64,000 bases of DNA from Balanoglossus misakiensis (lineage: Eukaryota > Hemichordata): assembly GCA_040954595.2 (NCBI GenBank), contig CM082576.2, forward strand, positions 15,934,001 through 15,998,000. The letters run 5' to 3'. Position numbers and translations under genes: made by a program. Numbering within the stretch: position 1 is the first letter of the stretch; each line of letters starts with the position of its first letter. Below are positions 45,176 through 54,405 of the stretch, piece after piece. The notes beneath the pieces were generated by a model. The model did not search any database. It was not told the DNA's origin and saw only the letters and a program-made list of their open reading frames with translations.

Positions 45176-45645
45176 AACAATGGTCACAACGAAGAAACCA
45201 AAATGCTTTCAGAAAATATACTTTGAGAGAAATCTGAACTTAATAATTAAATGTTATTTCAAAGAGTGGATTTCTTATCCGGCATCCTTAATTAAAGGTT
45301 AAGCTCAACCTATGCAAATATGAGAATCTGGTCATGAGTGTGCTCCCGTGTTTTGCAAAAAAATGCAGAATGGCTTGGAATTAATATTTAGTAAAGAGAA
45401 CGTTCTTGTCATAGCGATGTCACAGACACACACGGATAAACACACAGACAGATCGTAATTGGACACGGGAACTAATATGACACCATTTGGAGTTTGTATT
45501 TTCAAGGCATTACTTAGAGTATTTGTAGACCCTCAAATTCTTCTATATACTTGTGCATATCATGGAGGCATACCATACTTATATCACGTACGTGCGACAC
45601 AAAAAAAGCAAAATGGCGAAAATGACAGTATTTGGGAAGCCCTAC

Positions 45646-46176
45646 CTTAATAGGGTAGTATTCCAAATAGGCGAATTCATTGTGGGGTTCTATGGTGAAT
45701 TCGGCCTCCCGTTCGCTGGCCGTTTGGACGTCTTTGGCGACTTTCTGCCTACGTGCGATAATAGTGGGATCGGGCTTCATAGGTGTATATCCTAGAGCTT
45801 GCATGAACTGCGAGAATTCGCTTCCATCTTGTAACCGGGTAGCACGGAAGAGGAGAGCGCCATGGATATTCAATTCTCGTCCAATAATCTCACGAGTGTC
45901 CTTGGCGAAATCACCGATGGACGTCGATCCCGCGGAACGGGAGACTGTGTACACGGCAGGGAAATTGTCCCGTGGACTCGCAATGTACTCGGGAAACTTG
46001 CTTCCTGGATTAAATGCTCCCGGTAGCCATTTTCGTCCAGCTACAAGTGCCGTCGTCTGGGCAGGTACATCGAGTCGACGGCTGTACTTGAAATGCGTGA
46101 CGTATCGCTTGCTTGCAGAAAGCAAAGGCGGTCTTACCACTGATGACGCGATAACATTTCGAAAAACAAGCAGCAT
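45646..46176 (-). CDS. TauD/clavaminate-synthase-like dioxygenase, N-terminal exon
   Basis: 177 codons from an ATG at 46176 to a donor (AAG|GTAGGG) at 45646. The start (MLLVFRNVIASSVVRPPLLS) is basic and hydrophobic, suggesting a mitochondrial presequence. The body carries family blocks: VAGRKWLPGAFNPG, DFAKDTREIIG, NIHGALLFR, FSQFMQALGY and EPHNEFAYLEYYP. In this family (Fe(II)/2-oxoglutarate oxygenases related to plant At3g21360) the H and E of PHNE supply two of the iron ligands. The exon is intact. The following exons (2-oxoglutarate-binding part and the last histidine) are not visible at lower coordinates, so the gene is either truncated or has its 3' part beyond the repeats I can read. 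Confidence 0.75.
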
Positions 46177-46506
46177 ATTCGCAGCTGTTGAAATTAATGC
46201 CCCGGGATTCCAATTTCGTTCAGACAGGATACACTCTGTTACTCAGAAGATGGCAGTGTTTCTGTAAAATCCCTGTTAGATTATATAATACAGTCACAAC
46301 AGTAGACGTGGCCAGTCTGCATGTATGTATGCAAACAATCATATTATAAATCAGTGTTTTGACGCCCCAAATACACCCATATGGGGTTGGTGTACATTAC
46401 GGCCAGAAGGGCACCCTTTGGACGATTCCATTTTATAGGGCTGTTAACACGTTGGTGCGATCTTAAAAAAACATGAACTGGAGAAATTGTGTCTGTATAC
46501 ACTTAA

Positions 46507-47239
46507 GGTGGCACTGCATGAAACAGTCGAGACTTTTTCAGAGGCCTATTTCTCATCAAAGAAAAAGTTAAAACCCCCATAAACCATATATATTCTGGAA
46601 GCTGAGATTTTGAACGTTTGTTTGAGTTGCAAATATTATTGATCCCCGGAAATGGTGGCGATTTTGGGTGAAAAAACCCATTTTTTGATATTATGTCATG
46701 AAATTTAAAATAGGTAAAAAAGTTGACCATGCATCATGCATCTTAATATGTCATTCAAAACTAGAGTACACGTGAAAAAAAACGCTAATTTTGTTTTGCG
46801 TTATCTGCTTCCATTGAGGAGTAACAGCGTTTAAAAGTTAGATTTTCAGAAAATTTGATCAAATTCACGGTGAGTTGTATTGAATCAGAGTTTATTCCCG
46901 CCAGGGACACTTTATCGACAAACAAAACTAGCGTTTTGTTGGATGGGTCATACACAATTCCCTGTCAAAATTTGAGCAAATTCGGCCAACGCAGGGCGAA
47001 GCTATTTTAGTCCGAAGTTGTCAAGAGCAGCGAAAATGCAAACTGAGAAAAACGGCTATTTGCATTGTTGACACCTATTTGTTAAGCTGTGAACTCATTC
47101 AGAAAAGTGCTATTTTGGGGTGATTATGCACCATTTCCGCCAAGACGTATTAGTCAGGTTGTGGGTCAGTATTAGGCCTACCGATTTATGTAAAAAAGTA
47201 AAATTTGGCAAAAATCACAACTTTTCATGCAATGCCACC
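46507..47239 (-). mobile_element. 733-bp TTAA-flanked MITE, copy 2
   Basis: Reverse complement of 304-1036, with TTAA at 46503-46506 and 47240-47243. Ends are GGTGGCACTGCATGAAA and TTTCATGCAATGCCACC-like (about 15-16 bp inverted repeats). This copy has the better preserved ends. Confidence 0.82.
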
Positions 47240-47359
47240 TTAACTATCATTTCATAAAAATAGACAAAGAAAGTCAAGATTAGCTGTAGGCCAATTTGCA
47301 TCGAGTAGACAGTTAAACATGAAAATCGCAAATCATCTTAAGGTATTAAACCGCTTAGT

Positions 47360-47360
<1 letters not shown>

Positions 47361-47404
<44 letters not shown>
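47361..47404. repeat. Poly-T run of 44
   Basis: Uninterrupted T homopolymer. On the minus strand it would be a poly-A tail-like tract, but the sequence before it on that strand has no recognisable retroposed gene. Confidence 0.9.
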
Positions 47405-47406
<2 letters not shown>

Positions 47407-48284
47407 ATTGTCGAATGGGCGGCAAACATCCAGGGTGCCAAAGTAAATTTTAGAGCTGAAAGGGGATTCGTGTAAGGAGAGGGGGTTCACTTAATTTTCG
47501 GCCGTGTCCATTTGTCCATTCAGTTTATTTCAACGCGAGTGTCATGGTGTGTAAATTAATTCACTCTGGACTTTTTTCTTAAAAAACACCCGTCCCCAGT
47601 GGATGGTACTCTCTCACCTTTAGACCACATCATTAAACTTTCGTGTGATCCTTTGTAGTGCTGTGCCGAAAAGGGTCGTTTCTGACAGGCAATTTCCTCA
47701 TAAAAGTTTATTCTTGTTCATGTTAAAAGAGAAGAGAGGGGGAACTAAATCTGGCGATCTCTCTATGTCTGCGATACAATCAATCTTGAAAATGGTCATT
47801 TTAAAACAGAATCCAAGTCCTTCGAACCACCATGTTTTATTTATAAAAATGTCCACACAAGTACAATGTTTTTAGTCCACCTGACATTTCTCCAATGTTC
47901 GTGAGCGCCTAACGTGGCATTTCATACCGTCACACATTGTGTCTTCTGTAAGCTTGTGCTTGTAAAAAGTATAGTCACCTCCAATTTACATACGCTCATA
48001 TATATGGCTGAAATGGCGTAGTTGAGCGTTCTAAAGAACATATGGTGGCGCTCTTTTTTCGCGTCTGCCACCCACTGAAAATCTGTGATTGGCTAGATCT
48101 CAATTTGCCATGGTAACTATAGCTAATTTTCCATAGGTGACCGTATACCTTTAATGCCTCGTTTTCTTCTACGCCATTTTCTATACTACGTCGTGTTACT
48201 GTCTTACAATACAGACTTGCCTATAAACGAGTAGGTGAAAAGTAATCACAATACATATTGAAGATACCATCTTTTGAAGGTCTC
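47405..48284. other. Intergenic, no gene recognised
   Basis: No exon or repeat border that I can defend. Confidence 0.4.
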
Positions 48285-48640
48285 TTTTAGGTATGCTCGT
48301 TCGCTGGAGGGCACCTACGGGAAGAATGTTCACTATCCCCGGAGAAAGTGTTTTCAGTCCGTGGTAAGACTGACCAAGAGTCGTCTCTCCAAATCCCAAC
48401 CTTGCGTGACTCATTTAGATGTTATCCACCGCCAAATATCCCTCTTACGCATCTGAAATCCAACCGACACTTTCCATAATACGTCCCGAACGTGCTGTAT
48501 ATCCTGATTTCACTTCCGTCGCCATAGTAGCAGACACTGTGGAACGGGTACTTGTCGTCAGGGACATCCAGATTAGTCCACATCAGGTGGTCTTTAAAGT
48601 ACCAGGAGTGATGAGTGTTTATTGATATGTCGAAAGGTTA
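48285..48640 (-). pseudogene. TauD-like dioxygenase, decayed C-terminal exon
   Basis: On the minus strand, THHSWYFKDHLMWTNLDVPD and DKYPFHSVCYYGDGSEI can be read, matching the C-terminal exon of the plus-strand paralogue at 52942-53241 (THH..., EKYP, YYGDGSEIEPE). After GDGSEI the reading frame is lost. Nucleotide similarity continues (GTCGGTTGGATTTCAGATGC, then GGTCAGTCTTACCACGG), with a stop and deletions. A dead copy of the same gene family. Confidence 0.75.
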
Positions 48641-50284
48641 TCGTGGGATCGAGTTGACTTGAGTCAAGAACATGCGTCCGTTAAAAGATGCCATGTTGGT
48701 ATTTTAAAATTGCATGGTGGCTAAAAACGATAATCAGTAGCTTAGACGATCTCCCGGTTTCGCGTCATACGAGTCCTTACGCTGTGCTCGGGCCTGGTCA
48801 TACCCCATCCTACTATCACATAAAAAAGATTAATTTCGAGGTGGTATTAAAAGTACGTCTAGGTCACTGAACCATCCTGCAATCGTTGTCACGTGAGCAG
48901 GGTTCCAGAATCGAGTTGGTCTGACTTTTAGGTCAATTCCACGTTGGTAAAATGTCCAGCACCTTTTATATAGTCATGGAGTAGCTCCATGGCACAGTTG
49001 TCTGCGCAACGCACACGAAAAGGGACCGGACTTTAGATTCTTATTTTGACATCTAGGTTAAAAGGTCAGAGGGTGTTTGAGTCAAACACAACAACAATGT
49101 CGGGCATTACCACCAGGGTAGAGACAATGCGGTTACTTCAGTCTATCCTCCACAAAGCACTGAATAGTTCTGTGGTAGCCATTCCCTAAGCATATCTCGT
49201 CCCCGCTCCGCCAACGCCGGATGTGCTCCGAACTTCCAGTACAGCCAAAAGCTTGATGTTCCAGCCCAGAAAGTGCGGCGGCGGTTTTATCGGGGAGAAA
49301 CTGCCTCCTGGGCGCTCTAACACCAGGAAACAAGTTCCCGAAATATCTAGCGAGTCCGAGGGGACAACTTCACGGCAATGTACGATGCCAGTCCGCCTGA
49401 GAGTGGTTCGACAGCCATTAGCGACTTTGCGAAAGGCGCCCGTGAGCGCGTCGAACGAGTTTTACACATTCACGGCGCCATTCTCTTCCGCGGTTTACCA
49501 ATGCAAAATGGTGGCGTCGAATTCTCGCAGTTCATGCAGTGCCTTGGGTATACTGCTTTAGGCTGAACAAGAAACCATGGTTGTACAAAATACTAAAACG
49601 TAAAGAAGAACTTTAATGTTTGTGTTATGTAGTCATGTAAAAAACATGTCATTTCTCACAAGGTTTTGCCATCGACGACGTAGGCAGTCATTCATAATGA
49701 TTTCACAATTTCATCCCATGCACTGTTCTGTACGTGACATGATGACATTCGCAAAATAGCGAAGATTTTTCTAATTTTGGAAAGAAAACCAACCCCACTT
49801 CTCTCCATGCTCGGGTTTCTTCACTGAAAATAAAACAGACGTTGAGAAGTACATGGCAGACCACGGCAGGAATTATCGTTGGGAAGATGATGGCGCCCTC
49901 ACATACTGGTGCAACCTCTCCGGGTTTGCAACTCATCCGAAAACGGGTGAGTTATATTAGTGTATGGACCAAAGGAGTTTACCGTGCACCCCAACCCCCC
50001 TCGAGTGTGCCTGTATTATTTACTGTCTGTTTGAAAAATAAAAGATATTGGCATTAAAAGTTTTGGGATGATCTCCCGTATGAACAAAGAGTGAGTTTTA
50101 AAACAGGAGATGACAAATCTACCCTCAAACCCTATCGGGGCACCGATAAGTTGTGAAAAGAACCACCACCGCCACCACCACCAACAACAACAACAATAAC
50201 GACAACAAAAAATAACTATTCCTGAATCGCAATCATAGAGAGGTATGAAAGCCAGTTGGGGACATGTACATACGCAATAAATAA

Positions 50285-50685
50285 AAAATTATCTCGAGGT
50301 CTCGAGATAATTCCATTCGTTTTCCTGACTTTTTATTTTTTTATCTCGAGATCTCGAGATAATTCCATTCGTTTTCCTGACTTTTTATTTTTTTTATCTC
50401 GAGATCTCGAGATAATTCAAGTTCGTTTTCCTGACTTTTTATTTTTTTATCTCGAGATCTCGAGATAATGCTATTCGTTTTCCCGACTTTTTATTTTTTT
50501 ATCTCGAGATCTCGAGATAATTCCAATTCGTTTTCCTGACTTTTTATTTTTTTATCTCGAGATCTCGAGATAATTCCAATTCGTTTTCCTGACTTTAATT
50601 TTTTTTATCTCGAGATCTCGAGATAATTCAAGTTCGTTTTTCCGACTTTTTATTTTTTTTATCTCGAGATCTCGAGATAATTCTC
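50285..50685. repeat. Minisatellite of ~52-bp units with TCTCGAGATCTCGAGA palindromes, left arm
   Basis: Eight copies of the palindrome TCTCGAGATCTCGAGA (first copy has GAGGTCTC), separated by TCGTTTTCCTGACTTTTTAT-like spacers. It is subterminal in the foldback transposon. Confidence 0.93.
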
Positions 50686-51075
50686 TCTAAAGAGGGCGGT
50701 GTGTTGGTAGGGAGACTGTCCAGAGAGGACCATGCATCGATATCGGTCCAGAGAGGGACATGCATCGATATCGGTACGGAGAATTGGCAAGCAAGCACTC
50801 AGTGTATTCAATGGTATAGGAGTGATCGTCGGTTTCAGAGCTGCATGCTGCATCGTATCATCAGACTGAGTGCATGAGTCTTGGTAATTAGTTGACATTC
50901 AACTTCGTAATATTTATAATTACTAGTTATACGTACTGGGACAAATTACCGAAGTCTTGGCCTGAGATTACTTTCCAAGTTGGCAAGAAAACTGACTCAG
51001 TGGTAAAGTTACTAAACAATTGGTTTCAATATTATACTTTATTCATTATCATTATACGATAATTCCTTTTATCTA

Positions 51076-51465
51076 ATGCGACAATTAACATTCCTCCTCT
51101 ATCGAACAGAGAACGTCGCCATGGAAAGAGATGATATAATCCGTATCTATTTCAACATGGGCTTCAACTACAGTGAAATCCTGGCTACTTTAGCTGTCAA
51201 TCATAACGTTGTCATTAGTATGCGTCATCTTAAAAGATTACTGAAGAAACTCGGACTTTTCAGACGGAAGTACTATTCAGACATCAATGAGGTAATAACA
51301 TTTCTGAGAGAAGAGGTTGACAAATTATAGCAGGATACTTCATCAAAGAAGTTGAAAGTCTGAAATCTTGCCCCCAAAACATGCGAGCGGATAGAGGCAC
51401 AGAAAATGGACATGTTGAACAGTTCCAGAAGTTTCTAACAAATGATAAAAGCAGTTGTCATCATT
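51076..51465 (+). pseudogene. IS3EU-like transposase fragment, left half
   Basis: Begins MRQLTFLLYRTENVAMERDD and contains a helix-turn-helix-like region (NYSEILATLAVNHNVVISMR, then KRLLKKLGLFRRK). The open frame ends at 51330 after EEVDKL. Immediately beyond, in another frame, IIAGYFIKEVESL and NMRADRGTENGHVEQFQ (to ~51465) give the second catalytic aspartate block of an integrase core. Compared with the other half, about 310 bp encoding the first aspartate region are deleted here. Confidence 0.8.
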
Positions 51466-51469
51466 TGTT

Positions 51470-52035
51470 AGAAACTGCTATAATCTTCGGATCACTGTTG
51501 GTGTGATAAGCTTGAGCCCAAATTACACGCCTGGAAAACCCGTCTATACACCCATTGATTGCTATTCCGTAAGGGGAAAGTTTGTCATACGAATCTAGGT
51601 GCCACATATAGTTCGGCCCAGGAGACCCATACTTGCGACGGCGTAGACTAGACGACGTCTCTTTCTTAATTCCACACCTATGGGGTCAATGACCTGGAGT
51701 AACAACCGCACACTCTCCCTGTCGATAACCAATCCTCTCTGGACACACTTTAAATGCATCCACCGATAGCCGTGGAGTCTTCCAGATTTGTCAACCTCTT
51801 CTCTCAGAAATGTTATTACCTCATTGATGTCTGAATGGTACTTCCGTCTGAAAAGTCCGAGTTTCTTCAGTAATCTTTTAAGATGACGCATACTAATGAC
51901 AACGTTATGATTGACAGCTAAAGTAGCCAGGATTTCACTGTAGTTGAAGCCCATGTTGAAATAGATACGGATTATATCATCTCTTTCCAAGGTGACGTTA
52001 TCTGTTCGATAGAGGAGGAATGTTAATTGTCGCAT
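51470..52035 (-). pseudogene. IS3EU-like transposase fragment, right half
   Basis: Starts at 52035 with the same N-terminus (MRQLTFLLYRTDNVTLERDD). It continues through SGRLHGYRWMHLKCVQRGLV and DPIGVELRKRRR. A frame change near 51645 is then needed to read RRRKYGSPGPNYMWHLDSYD followed by KLSPYGIAINGCIDGFSRR and YHTNSDPKIIA. HLDSYD and NGCIDGFSR mark the first catalytic aspartate region of the integrase core. It stops at the fusion point, so the second aspartate and the glutamate are missing in this copy. Confidence 0.82.
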
Positions 52036-52427
52036 TAGATAAAAGGAATTATCGTATAATGATAATGAATAAAGTATAATATGGAAACCAATTGTTTAGT
52101 AACTTTACCACTGAGTCAGTTTTCTTGCCAACTTGGAAAGTAATCTCAGGCCAAGACTTCGGTAATTTGTCCCAGTACGTATAACTAGTAATTATAAATA
52201 TTACGAAGTTGAAATGTCAACTAATTACCAAGACTCATGCACTCAGTCTGATGATACGATGCAGCATGCAGCTCTGAAACCGACGATCACTCCTACCATT
52301 GAATACACTGAGTGCTTGCTTGCCAATTCTCCGTACCGATATCGATGCATGTCCCTCTCTGGACCGATATCGATGCATGGTCCTCTCTGGACAGTCTCCC
52401 TACCAACACACCGCCCTCTTTAGAGAG

Positions 52428-52720
52428 AATTATCTCGAGATCTCGAGATAAAAAAAATAAAAAGTCGGAAAAACGAACTTGAATTATCTCGAGATCTCGA
52501 GATAAAAAAAATTAAAGTCAGGAAAACGAATTGGAATTATCTCGAGATCTCAAGATAAAAAAATAAAAAGTCAGGAAAACGAATTGGAATTATCTCGAGA
52601 TCTCGAGATAAAAAAATAAAAAGTCGGGAAAACGAATAGCATTATCTCGAGATCTCGAGATAAAAAAATAAAAAGTCAGGAAAACGAATGGAATTATCTC
52701 GAGATCTCGAGATAATTTTT
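52428..52720. repeat. Minisatellite, right arm (6 units)
   Basis: Reverse-complement of the left array with two fewer units. One unit has GATCTCAAG in place of GATCTCGAG. Confidence 0.93.
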
Positions 52721-53241
52721 TATTTATTGCGTATGTACATGTCCCCAACTGGCTTTCATAGAGAGGGGAGTGAGTAGGGACAGGTAGTAAAACGTGTTAC
52801 GTTTATGGCTCATTTTGAGGCAAAAATACCTTTAATATCAAATGAATGATGATTTTTAAATCATGGGACCGATTTGGACTGAAATGCCTTTTCATTAAAA
52901 TTACCTTTTTGTGACAAGACGTGCATTGAATTTTATTGCAGGGCAAGGAGTATGGTTCAATCAAATAAATACTCATCACGGCTTCTATTTTGGGTATCAT
53001 CGCAATTGGGCTCACCTCGACATCCACGTGGAGAAGTACCCCCTTTCACTGTTACTATGGAGATGGAAGCGAAATCGAACCCGAGGCTTTACAGCACGTG
53101 CGAGAAGTGTTGTGGGAAGTGTCTGTTGGATTTCAGATGCAGACGTGTGACAGTCTGGCGAAGGATAACCTGTATGAAGGTCATTCAAGGTTGGGGTTTT
53201 ACGGAGAGAGACGATTCTTGGTCAGCCTTACCACGGACTGA

Positions 53242-53857
53242 AGGGGAACTCTATTTTAATTTGGGACTTTCCTGGACTGCGGTAACTTTCTGTTGCCTCC
53301 CTAGAATACACCGTTTAAGCTGGTTTGTGTTTTAACACGTCTATTAAGACCAAAACCAACGTCAGCTTTGCACTTTAAACTGGACAATTTGTTTATGAAT
53401 TAAAAATTGGCCGGTAAAACTAACGTAAAATCTTTAGTTTTGACAACATGATTATACAATCAACCAAGATCAGATGCCTTCCTTGTGTATCCAGAGACTA
53501 ATCTTCTTCAATCAATGTCTCTAGATTGGAGGATCAGGTTATAGGTCAAGGTGTGTTGAGAAAGAAACTCTGAATAAAACATTAAAGTTCTTCGACGGAG
53601 GAGTCGATGGTTTACAAACCTGGCAAAATAGAGACTGGCATATAGTGTTTCCGTCAGTATAGTCATTTGGGCCTAATTTTCTCATATTGTTCTAATTGTG
53701 AACAACAGTTTTATTTTCAAGTGTCCAAATTCCGCTAAGTGTTAGATGCATGGCCGGACCCCATGACTAAGACTCTCTACGTTTATATTACGCTGTATAA
53801 CAAGAGAAATGACTTCGAGTTCACTATCACCATTTCCCAAACACCCTTCTATTTGGT
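53242..53857. other. Intergenic
   Basis: Follows the stop of the dioxygenase pseudogene. No feature recognised. Confidence 0.45.
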
Positions 53858-54405
53858 GTGTTGCATAGAGCCAATATATTTTGTCAATTAAAGAATAGCC
53901 CATGCCTTGAAAATTATTTATTTAATGTTAAAATTAACAAACATAGAAAGGCCCTTTCACAGATACGATGTTCCGGCCACCAGCTTTCTATTGAAACTGG
54001 CCGCAGCAAAGGTCTGGACAGGTCTGAAAGGTTATGTGAAATTTGTAATACATGTATCGTTGAAGACGAATATCATTTTCTTTTTGAATGTACGCTTTAT
54101 CAAAATCTTAGGGAGAAATATTTACCAAAGTGTTTTACAAGATATCATTATCAAGCAAATATGGTCAAACTTTTCACCTCAGGTGATACCAATATTATAA
54201 ATAACCTGGCAAAATATGTATATCAAGCATTCGAATTGCGGAAAGAAGCACTAAATTTGTAATAGTTTGTAATACTCTGTCTAAATGTTTTGTATAGTTT
54301 TGTGGTGCAATCAAATCAAGTTTTTACCTATGTATCATTTTGATGTACTAAATGCAATGGGCCGGTGGCCTTTATGCAAATAAATATTATTATTATATAT
54401 TCGGA
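53858..54405 (+). mobile_element. LINE 3' end, 5'-truncated
   Basis: The frame 53858-54262 encodes the C-terminal tail seen in many CR1/L2-type LINE polyproteins: IRCSGHQLSIETGR, then RLCEICNTCIVEDEYHFLFE with spaced cysteines and a final C..Y..LR..Y. It is followed by a short 3' UTR (GGGCCGGTGGCCTTTATGC) and AAATATTATTATTAT, a 3-bp microsatellite tail typical of CR1-like elements. The reverse transcriptase is absent, as expected for 5' truncation. Clade is uncertain. Confidence 0.75.

Larger units (their letters stand above)
50244..52760. mobile_element. 2.5-kb foldback transposon made of two 5' halves of an IS3EU-like element
   Basis: The terminal ~1 kb on each side are inverted copies of each other, both starting TATGAAAGCCAGTTGGGG from the outside. 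GAGAGG lies at 50238-50243 and 52761-52766, a 6-bp target duplication around the whole structure. Each arm has a subterminal minisatellite (8 units left, 6 units right) and then the 5' part of the same transposase gene. The two halves meet near 51465-51475 at a 16-bp inverted repeat, GTTTCTAACAAATGAT. Neither half has the original 3' end. My memory of IS3EU elements (eukaryotic IS3-like, DDE integrase core, about 6-bp duplications) fits, but the superfamily should be verified. Confidence 0.88.
49253..53241 (+). pseudogene. TauD/clavaminate-synthase-like paralogue with frameshifts and a transposon in its last intron
   Basis: Exon A (~49253-49566) carries LDVPAQ, KFPKYLASPR, SGSTAISDFAKGARERV, HIHGAILFRGL and FSQFMQCLGYTA, matching the gene at 45.6-46.2 kb. 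It needs two frame changes, one in AAAGTGCGGCGGCGG and one at a GGGG run near 49360. Exon B (49839-49946) reads VEKYMADHGRNYRWEDDGAL and ends at GTGAGT in phase 1. Exon C (52942-53241) resumes in phase: GQGVWFNQINTHHG, then after a shift at CCCCC near 53041 CYYGDGSEIEPEALQHVREV, ending FYGERRFLVSLTTD and a stop. The exon with the iron-binding HNE motif is missing. The 2995-bp intron B-C holds the palindromic transposon. Three frameshifts plus the lost exon argue for a pseudogene. Confidence 0.75.

Noticed and set aside
45680-46267. 195-codon plus-strand frame opposite the dioxygenase exon
   Set aside because: The minus strand shows conserved TauD-family blocks and a splice donor; the plus-strand frame shows none.
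47361-47404. Processed pseudogene tail
   Set aside because: A 44-base T run could be the tail of a minus-strand retrocopy, but no coding sequence or target duplication was found next to it.
50285-50685. CRISPR-like array of palindromic repeats with spacers
   Set aside because: The spacers are themselves near-identical, the repeat contains nested XhoI-type palindromes, and it is subterminal in a eukaryotic transposon, so it is a minisatellite.
52214-52423. Frame starting MSTNYQDSCTQSDDTM, also present in the other arm (50659-50898)
   Set aside because: Conserved only because both arms of the foldback transposon are copies. It runs antisense to the transposase and has no domain, so I treat it as non-coding.
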